From positions 107,499,314 to 107,563,313 of the forward strand of contig OY755042.1 in assembly GCA_963576565.1 (NCBI GenBank): a stretch of DNA of 64,000 nucleotides. Reading direction: 5' to 3'. Both the position numbers and the translations under genes were made by a program. Shown one piece after another: positions 11,661-23,182 of the stretch. Each line of letters begins with the position of its first letter. The stretch's first letter is position 1. The notes under the pieces were generated by a model. The model was not told the origin of the DNA. It did not search any database and saw nothing but the letters and a program-made list of their open reading frames with translations. The stretch is from Aspidapion aeneum (Eukaryota; Arthropoda; Insecta; Coleoptera; Brentidae).

Positions 11661-12060
11661 GACATCTAATATTATGTATATTGATATATCTAGTGTGCTC
11701 TATGTGTGTCCTTGCTAAACCGAGTAATTACTGTAAAAGTGTATCACCTGAAACACTTTTTATGTTGAAAAAAAAGAAAATATCATAAAATACGGCATCA
11801 TGGGGTTACATAAAATATAAAAATTATAGGGAGGAACAGATAAAAGCAGGTTCTTACAAAAACAACATATTCTAGAAGGAGTCCCTCCCAAACAAAAATA
11901 TTATATTAAATATTCGAAAAGTCCTCTTTGGTCAGCTAGACAATATTGCCTATTATCGAAACCAACTCTTGCGTTTAGGAGCTTAGGAGCATGTTAGGGG
12001 TCATAGTTTGAAATGTTTTTGTAATTTTATTTCAAAATTCTTCCAAATTATTAGCTCTAT

Positions 12061-12224
12061 CAGCGGCGGCGCGTCTGAGGCCAAAATGGGCCCCCCACTT
12101 TTTTCAAACCTAATAATATTCATTCAAACACCATATTATATGTTTATTTGTAAAATGTTAAATTTTATTTTGTTCAGATGTTACACGGATCCCGCTCCCC
12201 ACTATTTAAGGGTACACGCCGCTG
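12061..12224. mobile_element. hAT-like MITE, 'CAGCGGCG' tips, no duplication seen
   Basis: CAGCGGCGGCGCGTC at the left and GTACACGCCGCTG at the right are imperfect inverted copies, with subterminal C-rich sequence. The 8-bp flanks (agctctat and ctgggccc) do not match. I infer hAT from the tip style only. Confidence 0.45.
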
Positions 12225-12362
12225 CTGGGCCCTATCATGCCAGTATACTTTATTTATAATGTATTTCCACAAAAATTAATCATTGGGAGTTATATTGGGC
12301 GATCTCGTTGGCCATGAGATAGTTTCCCGTGATGCGTGGTCCTCTCGGTTTAGCCTACAAAC

Positions 12363-12940
12363 TAGAGGTGTTGTGTTTCGTTACTTTTGAATACTCGTTA
12401 CTAATCGTTACTACTATCGTTACTTTGATTAATATAACTGTATTCAATTTAGTCTTACCATTAGTGCAAAATTCTCGGACTGTCGTTAATTCGAAGATCA
12501 TTTATTTGTAGGTATATTATTTTTGTTGATATTAATATATTCAATTGAAAATTTTAAAATGCGGGCTAAAATTTAAAAAAAAAACAAAGGTAGGAATTAC
12601 GGAGGAACTGTTCTGTGAACAACTTTGTTTTAAAAATCTAATTCCTAAGAAATACATATTTAAAATCTTATAGTAAATAAAAATAGAGACAAAAATAACA
12701 ATCTTAGACGAGAACTCAAAAAATATACAACATTTTTTGATAAAAACAAAAAAAAAATATATATTCTGTGTACTATGTAGATTGTAGTATACTACATATT
12801 TAAAAAACATTACTTAAAATAATTAGGAAGAAATCAAAGTAACGAAAATAATCATTTAATTTTCGGATCGGTATTCGTTACTCCGTTATTTGTCGAGTAA
12901 CGAGTACTCTAGTAACGAATAGTTACTTTTTCAACCTCTA
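12363..12940. mobile_element. hAT-type element, TAGAGGTTG tips, exact 8-bp duplication
   Basis: CTACAAAC flanks both ends (12355-12362 and 12941-12948). The left end TAGAGGTGTTGTG and the right end CAACCTCTA are inverted. Both ends carry repeated CGTTACT motifs (ACTCGTTACTAATCGTTACT and inverted ACGAGTACTCTAGTAACG). The interior is AT-rich and non-coding. TAGAG tips with repeated CGTTACT are typical of a subset of insect hAT elements. Confidence 0.88.
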
Positions 12941-13628
12941 CTACAAACCTAATTTCAATTTTGTGAGTCTTATCTCTAGAGAAATAATTGATTTTTTTTT
13001 AATTGCGCCTGTATCAAACTACCATGACTGTTGTAGATATGTCTTAACGATATCTTGAAAGAAACATTTTGTTTTTCACTACTAAATGATAACATTTTTC
13101 ATACAAAAATAGTAAAAATTATGTTGCCTCAAGTCACCCCAATATAGTGGACTATTTTAATTAAAAAAATTTTAATAAAAAAGACAAACATGTAATTTTA
13201 AACTAATTTAACATGAACCCAATTAAAAAAACACAATTAAACAAAAACTGGCTTTAAATTATGAGCAAATGCAAGACCATAATCCAAAGTGGGCTGTTAA
13301 ATAGATAAAAAAAAAACAAAAAAAATCATTACGGTTTGGTAATTATTAAACACTTTTTTTTACTAGTTTGACTAGAAAGCAGATATTTTTTTAAAGATTT
13401 AGTCTAGAATATTTTTTATATTTGATTTTTAATGTATAAATTTTATAGTAATTAAACCTTATAAATTATTCAAAAGGTTCAGGTTCAAAAATTTACAAAA
13501 ATTAATCTTCAATTGCCATACCAAACCTAGTTTATTGAAACTATTAGCTACTTATGCAAGGTGATTTTAACAAATCCGTTAATGAACAAAAGTCAAAAAA
13601 ATATTTTTATTTGCTTTTAACAAAAATG

Positions 13629-14438
13629 CCCACATAGCACAAACGTTAAATTCACGTGAACAAAAATAACAAAGTTTTTTTTTTACTTGAAGACAACCTC
13701 ATACCATGTAATATTTATCTTGTTAAATCTACATGCTTAAAGATAACTTAAAAACAAGGAGAAATCAAGCTATAAAAATGTACTTTTTGCTGAAGTTTCT
13801 GGTGCTGTGTATATAACGTGTTTTTTACCCTCGTTATTTTCATGTACCAAATTCACACTTAAAAAGTCCTCCACAACATGTTCTAAAACGCCACTAGATT
13901 AAGACTAAACTACTAACTTCCTGCGTCTTTTTTGGTCACTTTTTTTTAATAATATTTTTTTAACTTAAAAGAGACGCGACAGGAAGTTATAAAAGTTTAC
14001 TAGTTAAGACTACAAGATAATTTTAAAGATGGCGCTCAAGGCAAGACAACATATCTATGTATGCACTGCCTGATAGATTTCGTCAAAGTGAAAAATCCCG
14101 ACTATAGGTGATGATGCTGCTAGTAAAATCTCAAAAATATTCGGTAGAAAAGCCATACAAGTCGCGTTTTAAAATTCGTGTAGAAAAGGCGTGAATCTAA
14201 TGTGATTTTAACGTTGATAAAAATCACTTGAAACTAACGTATAAACATTGCTGTTTTAATTTGATAAAGGCGTTATTAAAACGCAGTTTTTAACAACGTT
14301 ATTTCTTATAACGTTAATGAATGAACTATTAAGCTTGTTTTCATATATGAAATAAACGTTTTTTTCTAGCAACTTTTAAAATCAAAGTTTTTTTTCACGC
14401 CTTTTTTACGTGTTAAACACATGACTACGCTATGTGGG
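13629..14438. mobile_element. Non-autonomous DNA element, CCCACATAGC tips
   Basis: The left end CCCACATAGCACAAACG is mirrored by the right end CTACGCTATGTGGG. The interior is rich in AACGTT-type motifs (for example AACGTTATTTCTTATAACGT). Relatives begin at 30250 and 40927. The copy at 40927 has TA at both flanks. Here the flanking dinucleotides are TG on both sides. The superfamily is not determined. Confidence 0.6.
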
Positions 14439-14439
14439 T

Positions 14440-15300
14440 GAATGGATCCATGACCGATCTGGTAAACTCTATGCTATATCAATCTTGAAAAGATTTTCTA
14501 AAAGTCTTTAGACACCTTGTATCTCATAAGTTAGGATGTTTAGGACATGCATACATATGTTTATATGAAGTTTTTTTTTCTCAAAATGCAAATTACATCC
14601 TTTAAAATTAGCATGTTATTTAATAACAAAACTTCCATAATATCAAAAACAAAAAAAACACAATATGGCTTCGTTTTATTTGCTGTAAAATTTTTGTGCC
14701 GAAGCGAGGGCCGTAATAAAAAAAATTGCCAGGGCCGGTTTGTTTGAGCCCATCCAACCCTGGCCAAAGATCTTTCGTCTCCACTGTAAACACCAAAATC
14801 ATTAGCGTAGCTAGCTATCTGAGGTTATTTGGTTCCAATATATCTGCGTTATTAATTATTATTAGTTATGAATATTAATATTAAAGTTTAGTTTTTGAGA
14901 AAATACTTTTTAGATTTTTCCTGTTTTTTGCTTCTCACATGTAGTTCCTTCGATGTTCATAATTTTAAATAATTTTTTTAAACTATAATAATTACTGTAA
15001 ACCACAATTTATTTGCATATTTATTTTATTGTGCAAGAGTAAGTTAAGTGCACACTTTTATAATTTGTTGTTTAATTTATTTATTTATAAGTCTGACCAT
15101 TTGTTTGTTCATGAAAATTTTAATTTTCAGGTAATCATTTAGGAAAAAATGGTGCATGGACAAATCCTTAGACGAAAAGGTAACTCGGGAAGCCTACTCT
15201 CCTTATATGGATGGATTGATTTAGCCCAAGTATGGAAGAAGATAAAATGGAGATTTTGAAAATGACGCCTGAATGCTCAAAAATCTTAACATTATTTCTA
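14440..15300. other. AT-rich interval with a small inverted repeat
   Basis: Apart from GCCAGGGCCGG and an inverted CCAACCCTGGCC around 14730-14765, I recognise nothing here. The open frames on both strands overlap this low-complexity sequence and look fortuitous. Confidence 0.45.
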
Positions 15301-15307
15301 GTACTTT

Positions 15308-15488
15308 CAGTGGCGCACCCAGGAATATGTCTTGGGGAGGGCCCGAGGCCTCTTGGGGGGGGGAAGCCTCATGATGTCGAATTTTAAGCTATTTTTTGTG
15401 TTTTTTCATAAAATATATGGAAAATATGTAAAAAAATCTAAGGCTTGGGGGGGGGCCGGGCCCCGAGGCCCCCCCTGGGTGCGCCCAT
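15308..15488. mobile_element. hAT-type MITE, 'GGCGCACCC' family
   Basis: The left tip CAGTGGCGCACCCAGGAA is followed by TATGTCTTGGGG. The right end is CCTGGGTGCGCCCAT. The flanks agtacttt (15300-15307) and ggtacttt (15489-15496) match at 7 of 8 positions. Subterminal G tracts and the CATGATGTCGAATTTTA core are intact. It lies in the opposite orientation to the copy at 9733. Confidence 0.88.
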
Positions 15489-15949
15489 GGTACTTTAACA
15501 CTTGTACAAGAAAAAACGTAAGCTTTACCACAGATAATATCTCGTAGTTTTAAGATTTTCACTTTTTAAAATAAGATTTTTGAAGAACTCATTTTGTCAC
15601 TCACTGTTGATACATAGTCGAAGTTAGTCATAACTAAAATTACAAATAATTAAAAAATATATTTAAAGTTTTAAATTACCACAGCTTCTTATGGAAAGCG
15701 CAAAAGTTTTTTGCGATTTTCCAACATTTTAATTTATTGAGAATGCGTTTTTGTTCTGGGGGTGGAATGTCATCAATAAGAACGAAAACAGTGGCAGCGC
15801 GGCCTTTTTCAACCTAGAGTATTTTTTGTTGTTACGTTATTGTCTGTTTTTACTTAATTAGGAAAAATACACATTAATTAAGTTAGTACAATGAATTGAG
15901 GAGTTTTACCCTACAAAAGGCCCGGTAGTTCTGATATAAATTGTTTTAA

Positions 15950-16640
15950 ATTAAGCACACCACTGGAGCGGTAAATATGAAATATTGTTTACCATGTTAC
16001 ACAACGTTTAAAAGGAAATTTTATTATCTACAATGAAGTAAAAAACTATTTTTTTGATAAAGGGTATGGTTTTTAGAAAATCAAATAAAACCTGTGCAAA
16101 ACATAATTTAAAAAAAAAATTAATTAAATGGCTCTCATTTACGGACGTCGCTGGCGGGTTCGTTGTAAGTCAAACCCCATCGAGTTATACACCGTTGAAA
16201 TGAAAATTTTACTGTCAATATAGTGCATCATAGCATTTTTTTAAATTAGGCTTCGTTTTTGAAAAAATTAGATAAAACTTGTAACAAAAATATTTTAATT
16301 TGTGATTTTTTAAAATTGGTTAAATTTACGGGCGCCTCTGAATTTATAACCATGAAAGCAATCCGACTTTGTTGTACAGCATTTTAAAGAAAATTTTATT
16401 TGCTACAGTAATGTATAACATATTTTGTTGACCTTGGTTTAAAAAAAATCGAATAAATCATGGAAAAAACATGGATATTTTTTTATTTTTTTAAATTACT
16501 TCAATTAACGGACGCCGCTGAAGAGTTTATAAATAGTTGACCCCCACCGAGTTGCACCTTTTTCAAAAGGAAATTTCATTGTCTACAATAAAGTATATTA
16601 CACATTTTTCTCTTAGAAGCGTATTTTTTGAGGAAATTTG
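15950..16640. repeat. Tandem array, about 180-bp units, four diverged copies
   Basis: Units beginning near 15951, 16128, 16320 and 16500 share a GGACGYCGCTG-like start, an AAAAGGAAATTT block, a CTACAATGAAGTA-like block and a GAAAAAATTAGATAAA-like end. The copies are strongly diverged. I see no coding frame through the units. Confidence 0.6.
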
Positions 16641-17760
16641 AGAAAACCTAAATATGTTAGATTTTGGGGGGTTTGGGGGGGTTTTTGAAGAGGTGGTTAG
16701 TTTAAGGAGGTGTTTGACCCCTAAGCTCTCTTACCTTTTTGTACGTCACTAAATTTATACAAAAAAATAAAAATAAATAAAAAACGTGCCGTTTAAAGCA
16801 CTAAATTTAAAAAAAAAATGATTATTTTCTAACTTACTTACTTTAAGTTAAAAGTTACTCCCACTCCATTATAATATTTAAAAATACATTTAAAGAATGG
16901 ATTTTGTAGCTGATAAAATTCTCTACAAGATATGTTCTTAGAACTTTTACCCTAGAACAAAGTTTTTCGGAGCTTATGCCGTCTAAAGTAGAAAAAATCT
17001 GAAAATTTGCCCAAGCACGTGATTTTAGTCATTTTTGGAAATTACCTAGCTCCGTTACTACTGCTCGCAGAACAACCATAGTACCACCCAATTGTGGATA
17101 ATTATATCCTCTAAAAAATTTCATATAACTCTTTTTGCGATTTAGTGTACTGGAACTAAATTAAAGGCAAAAAACTAAAAAAAGTGCCAATTTTTGATGG
17201 TTTTTTCAAGATGGCGGAGGGAGCACAGGAGTGGCGGTGACGAAAACCCAAATTTTTAACTACCCTCCTGAGCTTAACAACATATCCAAAATTCAGAACT
17301 ACCGAACCTTTTGTAGGGTAACCCCCCTATTTTGGCCTCTATTCATTGAACTAAGTGTACTTTTATCAAATATGTCAACTTCAAACTTTTTTTATTTGTT
17401 TTTTTATGTAAAAAATATATCCTACTTGAATAAGGCATGAGCCGCCGCTGAACAAAACCGATAGAATAATGATAAATAGGGTAAATATTCTATTGAATAA
17501 TTGTTCTTTGTTTGCAATAAGTAGTATTATTCAAAAACATGTCATTTTAATTTGCTAAGAATAATTAACTAAAAACCGTAATTTGCTAAAATTACCATTC
17601 AATATCAAGTGAAATGCCAATTTTATATATTTATTATATTGGTTATATTTTTCCAACAAGAACTCATGCAGTTTTGCCAATTTATTGTTCTTTTAAGCTC
17701 ATTGAAAATGAAGATCCAGTGTTTTGGTACAGCTGGTAATATACAGATCGGACCTAAATC

Positions 17761-18021
17761 TGTACCCCAGAGCCAGACTATGTTAAGTCAATTTTTGACT
17801 TTTTTTGGTTTGGACAACCTTAATACTGATTTAACAATGTTTGCCTAACGATGTCTATGGACTTAATATTGGACTTAATATTGGTTTATATGAGGCGAAC
17901 TTTTTTATTTTTAAAGATAGAGTTCAGACAACATTAGCAAATAAAAATATATGAAAAAATAAGTTTATTCAAACCAAAAAAAGTCAAAAATGGACTTAAC
18001 ATAGTCTGTCTCTGGGGTACA
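17761..18021. mobile_element. MITE with long (about 55 bp) terminal inverted repeats
   Basis: TGTACCCCAGAGCCAGACTA and the following sequence at the left are mirrored by TAGTCTGTCTCTGGGGTACA at the right. The complementarity continues through GTTAAGTC...TTGACTTTTTTTGGTTT. The flanks do not show a clear duplication, although each tip contains TA next to a CCCC/GGGG run. The superfamily is not determined. Confidence 0.65.
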
Positions 18022-18754
18022 AAAATAGACCTCTCCTTCTAACTTTTGAACAAAAAGAGATATCGGATTCTGGTAAAAAGTTCTTTTTAATAGGACTTTT
18101 TTTGAAGATTTTTATGCTAAGTGACACTTAAGTCAAAGTAACCTATTGTTAAAAATTTGAAATAACAATTTTTAAATTGGAAGGGGGAGCATGTAATAAT
18201 TCTTTCCTATTAAAATGTTTAACTTATTTTTAGGTTTTGACATAACTTAGAAGCATGAAAATTCAATTTATAATAAAATGAATCAATTTAAATTATTTTT
18301 TTTGCTTGATAAAAAATTTATATTTTTTAGTCGACCGGGAAAAAAAATAATATATCTTCTAGGAAACTAAACCGATTTTAAAAATTTTAAATGTGTTGTA
18401 AAGAGAATCAAAATACCTTTTGAAACAGGTATCTAGTTATCTTTTATTAAATCATAGCTCCCCTGTCCTCTTGTTGGGAGGTTAAACCTAACCGTGGTAA
18501 ATTAATCATTTCCTAACATACATATGTGTAGACCACCAACATTCTGCAAAAAGAAATGTCCCCACAAAAACAAAAAAAAAAGCTTTTTCAATAAGCAGTT
18601 TTTTAAAACACTAATTTAGAAAAAAAATTAAAAGTAGTACTTTTTTAAAAAGTAGTTTTTCAAAAAACTAATTTATAAAAAAAACAAGAAAAAGTTTTAT
18701 AATTTTTTTTTAATACACGAAATAAACAAAATTGCATCTTAAACCTCGTTGGTG

Positions 18755-18806
18755 GCAAAGTGGCGAATAGGCCTGCGGCGAATCGGCCGTGGCGAATTGT
18801 CCATCC
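18755..18806. mobile_element. Fragment of the GC-rich foldback end
   Basis: GCGGCGAATCGGCC and GGCGAATTGTCCATCCCC match the end modules of the foldback element at 4180-5975. Only one end is present, and no partner arm is visible nearby. A similar fragment lies near 41605-41650. Confidence 0.6.
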
Positions 18807-19012
18807 CCGAACTCTGCTCTGAAGTATTCACAGTTATTATGCCAATAATCTTTAAGCTGCATTTGTCAAAATTTCGTTAAAACTTCTTTACTGCCAACTT
18901 GCTGCTAACAGAACACAAATGATCAAAACCTCGGCTCGGTTTTGTAATTTTAGAGGAATATTAAAAAACACGCTTGAAAAAGGCCTCAACCCTCCCATAA
19001 GACCCATGTTAA

Positions 19013-19182
19013 AGCCGATCACACACAAAAATGCATAGCCCATAGCATGGCGCATAGAAGTTCAACCTTATGGACTTTTCTTATGCAAAACCAATATGGC
19101 CGCTGCTATTCGATCGTTGATTGGTTGAAACCCCATGCCACGCGTTATGCACCATGCTACGGAGGTGTGTGTGTGAAGGCCT
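19013..19182. mobile_element. PIF/Harbinger-like MITE with TAA duplication
   Basis: AGCCGATCACACAC at the left and AGGCCTTCACACACAC read inward from the right form the inverted ends. TAA lies at 19010-19012 and 19183-19185. The host sequence CCTCCCATAAGACCCATG... also occurs uninterrupted near 1507-1540, which acts as an approximate empty site. The tips resemble those of the MITE at 4002-6120. Confidence 0.75.
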
Positions 19183-19399
19183 TAAGTTCGAGGCCTGTCA
19201 AACTCTAAAACTAATCTTTCACCAGAGCCAACAAAAAAATACAGGCCCCAACTCTAAAAAAAATCAGCTGTTAATGGTGGACCGGTTATTACGTTGAGCC
19301 TTATCGGAGGTTTAAGGCATTTTTCAAGGGCGTTTTGACAATAATTTCTCTAAAATTACAAACCCTGTAAATTCTGTTAGTTAGCTATGGCATAAGAAA

Positions 19400-19490
19400 G
19401 TTTCTCTAAATAATTTGACAGTTTTTATGTAAAAACTGTCAAATTATTTAGGTTTTTACATAAAAAGTGTCAAATTATTTAGGGACACTA
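19400..19490. repeat. Clustered short inverted repeats
   Basis: TAAATAATTTGACAGTTTTT is followed by AAAAACTGTCAAATTATTTA and then by a variant ACATAAAAAGTGTCAAATTA, giving two overlapping potential hairpins. Confidence 0.7.
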
Positions 19491-19507
19491 GGTACCCCAA
19501 AGTAAAA

Positions 19508-20080
19508 TACAGGGTGTTCCAAGTTAAGTGTCCACCAGTGCTAACTTTGTTAAAGTGTAAATTGGCAAACTAGTAGAATTTTTAACGCTGTTTAAGATGC
19601 TTAAATAAAAAAAACTTAAACATCGCGTTTTAGAGCTTTTCAAGAAACATAAAACAAAATTTAATTGAACACCCTTCATTTTATAATTTTTTCTGATAGG
19701 TCTTTCAATTCTTAACAAAAATTGCTCTTTTATTCTAAAGTTAAAAATAACGATGATATTCCAAATTCAAAATTCCGCTTAGACTTATCTTTCTACCAAA
19801 TAAAATTTTAATACGTAATTTTGAATTTAAAAAATCTTCATTATTTTTAAATTTAGGAAAAAAAAAATCAATATACAATTCTTGTTTAGAATTAAAAGAT
19901 TTATCAGCAAAAATTATAAAATACAGGGTGCTCAATTAATTTTTTTAAATGTTTTTTGAAAAAACTCCAAATAGCGATGCTCTATTTTTTTTGATTTAAG
20001 AAACTTAAAGAGCCTTAAAAATTCTACTAGTTTGCTACTTTAAAATTTTTTAATCTTTCATAATAAAAAAGTTAGCAATG
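19508..20080. repeat. Palindromic repeat with ACAGGGTGTTCC end
   Basis: The left arm runs from ACAGGGTGTTCCAAGTTAAG through GGCAAACTAGTAGAATTTTT. The right arm mirrors it (AAAAATTCTACTAGTTTGCT, then GTTAGCAATGTCCCATTTAA). The centre lies near 19.8 kb. Related palindromes lie inside both copies of the 6.65-9.15 kb duplication. No coding sequence is present. Confidence 0.6.
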
Positions 20081-20359
20081 TCCCATTTAAAATAAAAAAG
20101 TTGCTTTCTAAATTTAACACTAATTTATCTTAGGGTTTTTTATGTTCAGAAATTTATACTCAATTACCGATTAAACATTTTTTTTCAGGAAAATAAAAAC
20201 AAAACAGAAAAAAATCCACCACCAGCTTGTAAAAAAACTTACCAAGTAGATATTTAAAAATCTGAAACTCCTCAATAAACTCTATTCTAATTTTGGAGAA
20301 TCTTGAAGAATCCAGAGATCGGGCACCGAGGAATCAAAACTAACCAAAAAAAAATCACA

Positions 20360-20590
20360 ACTTTTAATTTTTTTTTGCAAAGAATTTAAATAACGCGCCT
20401 ATATTCGAATACCGCTCGGCTGCAGCAAAGGAGAGTCGAGCAGAAAACGAAAGTACTGCTGGTGTCAATGAGATAGTACGACTGTGTTTATGTATGGTCT
20501 TCTGCGACGCTAGACAGTGCTGGTCGTGCGCCACCAAACCAAAAATCGAAATTGAACTGGGCGCTCCGCAGAAATCACTGCAGGTAAATA
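20360..20590. other. GC-richer unique segment, no recognised product
   Basis: Around 20395-20585 the base composition is more balanced than the surroundings. A minus-strand frame of 77 codons spans it. The peptide resembles nothing I recognise. It could be a promoter/5' region of the neighbouring retroelement remnant or a fragment of unique sequence. Confidence 0.3.
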
Positions 20591-20596
20591 TAAACA

Positions 20597-20827
20597 ATGA
20601 GCGGGCTCATTAATTTTTGGTTGCAATATTTATGGAAATTTTTTTGTTTTGGAGCCGTGACTGCTGATAAAGTAAAGTTCTTTAACCCTCTAGAGTATTC
20701 TCGCATTTTCATCAGCGTCATCAATTATACAGCAGCTAAACTTTACAATCAGATTCCTAATGACGTCAAATCTACACCTAGTTTAGGCATCTTTAGCATA
20801 TACATAATATTCCAATACCCACGGTAA
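20597..20827 (+). pseudogene. C-terminal tail of a non-LTR retrotransposon reverse transcriptase (remnant)
   Basis: The translated stretch includes NYTAAKLYNQIPNDVKSTPS followed by LGIF. This is the conserved 'A.LYN.LP..IK...S...FK' tail found downstream of the reverse transcriptase domain in many non-LTR elements. Only about 50 residues look genuine. The upstream catalytic palm region and the endonuclease are absent. No intact element surrounds it. Downstream, near 21.9 kb, lies a TTGAA-repeat tail typical of non-LTR 3' ends, but I cannot show that the two belong to one insertion. The start codon has no meaning here. Confidence 0.6.
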
Positions 20828-21133
20828 CTGCCCATGCATGATGCAAACATGAGGGCCTTGGGGTCTTTAAGCAAAAAAGACCTGATTGTTGCTTTCAAAG
20901 ACATATGCATATTATTTCCATATAGTACGTATTATTGCAATACCTACAGTACCTACAGTACCTTACGATGCAGAATGTAAATATATTTGAAATAGCAATA
21001 TCAATGGGTATAAGTCTATCCTCTTTGCGGCTCTTAAGATAAAATGTCCTGATTGGTTATACTTTTACGCATGAATATTATTTTATTTTTGTATTCGTTA
21101 CGTCAAATCATCGGCGTACAGTTGACAAAAACT

Positions 21134-21433
21134 CTATCTATGTAAATTTGGTATCTGTGCATTTTTCGTACCTTTATTTCTGAATGTTTGCATCAAACGC
21201 CAACCATTGTGTAAATAGGTAACAGGGAGTATTGGAATATTACGTATATGATCTTTAGTAGAAAAGTCCGTAAATATATCCTCAAACGACGTTAAAATGG
21301 TTTTATATACAAGGTGACAATTTAAAAATGATCCACCTGGATTTTCTCGAAAATTATCGGGAATAACGTCGAAACACGTCGATTTTGTTTGCAAGGGGGA
21401 TACTTTTTGGCTATCTTGAAATTTTTCTAGCAT
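21134..21433 (-). other. Minus-strand open frame in repeat-like sequence
   Basis: A frame of 99 codons is open. The surrounding sequence (a CCACCTGGATTTTCTCG-type block, and boundaries near 21.46 kb reading CCCCTTCGAGGGG) looks like a dispersed non-coding repeat. The peptide has no motif I recognise. I treat it as unlikely to be translated. Confidence 0.25.
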
Positions 21434-21819
21434 GAACCCCCTTCGAGGGGTATACTTTACCCCTATATTTTAAATAGGAAAAGTGGGTCTAGTGATACCT
21501 TGTTTTGAATGCCTTTTCAATGTCCTTACAACCGTGTAAAAATTTCAAAAATCTATCCATTAGTTTTTGCCATCCAATTCGGCGTTTTTGTAATTTCCTG
21601 ATAATTTTTAAATTAACACCTTGTATAAATTGTAAGTTTTTGTATATTTGTTTTTCTACACATTCATATTTTTTAATTCTTCTCAACTGAACAACTCATA
21701 TAAACACATAGTTTAATATTTTTTGATAAAATAGTGATAAAATATACATATTCAGCTTATTCAATTATAACAACTTCTTATAAGAATATTTTTTCGTAAA
21801 TTTAGTGGTTGTATTTAGA

Positions 21820-21918
21820 GCAGCTTAGATTGGATAGCGCCACTATAGGTTAGAAATATTTGTAGTTAATTATTGTATTTTATAAATAAAGTCATGTTGA
21901 ATTGAATTGAATTGAATT
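21820..21918 (+). mobile_element. 3' end of a truncated non-LTR element with a (TTGAA)n tail
   Basis: TTTTATAAATAAAGTCATG, with an AATAAA signal, is followed directly by four GTTGAATTGAATTGAATT-type repeats (about 21897-21918). A short 3' untranslated region ending in a simple repeat is the usual 3' terminus of 5'-truncated non-LTR retrotransposons. Confidence 0.65.
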
Positions 21919-22229
21919 ATACGTCACTGTATGATCCTTTCATCCATTAGAGATGTAGGGTAAATGCGGGAGAGTTGCCGCACTTTTTGAAAAATAGCTG
22001 TAACATCTGTAAGTCTTGAGATTTTTTTCTTCAAAATGAATCAATGCACAGGCACTGCGTTAAACTTTATTCAAATACAAAAATTAAAAATATATGTAAG
22101 AAAACATGAACACAGCAAAAAAAAATATTTTTTAATTAAAGTCGGCATCTCTCCCACACTGCTGGGGAGATGCCGCGTGAAAATAGAAGATACGCCGCTG
22201 TAACCGTTTCTCTAAAAAACCTCTAATTT

Positions 22230-22503
22230 TCATTTTTTTTTCCTTAATTCGAGTCTGGAACGGATGCTACAAACTTCACCATACATGCAAGTGACATGTA
22301 GCCATTTTAAGCATTTAATACATTGTAGCCAATCCACTTTTTTAGTTGTTGTTGCGTAAACTTCGAAGCATTCCACGCAGCGTTCCTGGTTTTCATTTTT
22401 CTTTTTGGCTAGAGGTTCATCATCGCTGTCACTCCATTGAATTTTTTCTCGGTCATCTTGAAAATGCGAAATGAACCGAACCGAACCGAACCGAACTGTC
22501 CTT
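22230..22503 (-). pseudogene. Transposase C-terminal fragment with PHD-like zinc finger
   Basis: Reading the minus strand, an acidic/basic linker (QWSDSDDEPLAKKKN) is followed by C-x2-C, a spacer with VDWLQC, then C-x2-C-x2-WLH-x2-C (residues C..C...W..C..C..WLH..C). This ends at a TGA at 22232-22230 after a lysine-rich tail. A zinc finger of this kind is found at the C-terminus of many insect pogo/Tigger-related DDE transposases. No catalytic DDE domain precedes it. The frame runs upstream into a GGTTC pentamer array, so the N-terminal part is lost. The stated start is only where the frame ceases to look meaningful. Confidence 0.65.
22470..22497. repeat. Short (GAACC)n microsatellite
   Basis: About five copies of the pentamer GAACC. 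The same pentamer, on the opposite strand, forms the long array at 37.9-38.1 kb. Confidence 0.9.
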
Positions 22504-22970
22504 TTTGTTGGGGGAGATGCCGCACCTGATTATCAAGGTCACAGATTTAAAACGCAACAAAATACGGCATGGCACCTATAAACATAACCCCAAAATACTG
22601 AATAAAACACACGAATGTGAAAAAAAACTACCACATTGCAAAGAACCACACTTTAGGACAGTACTTAAAATTTTGCTAAAAAAATTTTACCTTACCGTCG
22701 TAAATTCAAGGATTGCAACCGTTATTTTAGAAAACAAACACGTCCGATGTTATAACCGTTTACTAAATGATGACCTCTGAATGTGGGCATACTTGGTTGC
22801 CTATGTTATATCGTAATCATTGAAATACGTGAAAAGCGGCGTCTCTGCCTCCGCGGCAACTCTCCCGCATTTACCCTATTCGAAATTCCAAAATAAAACT
22901 AGCAGTAATAGAGCAACAACTTTATTTAGATAGTGAAATTAGTTCTTTGCAATAAAGCCGCGCAGTACTA

Positions 22971-23182
22971 GTGCTGGGCACTATTATGACAGTTTTCCAT
23001 TGAAAACTGACAGTTGATCTTTAAAAATTGTCATCCCAAAGTCGAATTTATAAATCCGGTCATTTATTGTCCATCAATAATGGCGACACTATTAATTCGG
23101 GCTCTTATAATACAGATAGGCCTAATGTTGAAAAAAGACAGCTGTTCTTATAATGCGAAACTGTCATAATAGTGCCCGCCAC
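22971..23182. mobile_element. Inverted-repeat MITE, GGGCACTATTATGACAG family
   Basis: GTGCTGGGCACTATTATGAC at the left and GTCATAATAGTGCCCGCCAC at the right are inverted. The complementarity extends into AGTTTTCCATT. Weaker outer arms with TTATTGCAATAAGTTCC extend to about 22940 and 23213. A second copy lies at 61793-62011, and a partial third follows at 23217-23275. Confidence 0.75.

Larger units (their letters stand above)
21957..22880 (-). mobile_element. Deleted DNA transposon, GGGTAAATGCGGGAGAG tips (pogo-like)
   Basis: The ends are TAGGGTAAATGCGGGAGAGT at the left and ACTCTCCCGCATTTACCCTA at the right, perfect inverted copies that continue into TGCCGC. TA lies at both borders and may be the duplicated target. 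Inside, the motif GGGGAGATGCCGC recurs near 22163 and 22508, with an inverted version near 22144, and resembles the inner part of the tips. The minus strand keeps a transposase C-terminal fragment (22230-22503). The element is therefore an internally deleted copy that needs an outside transposase. Confidence 0.8.
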
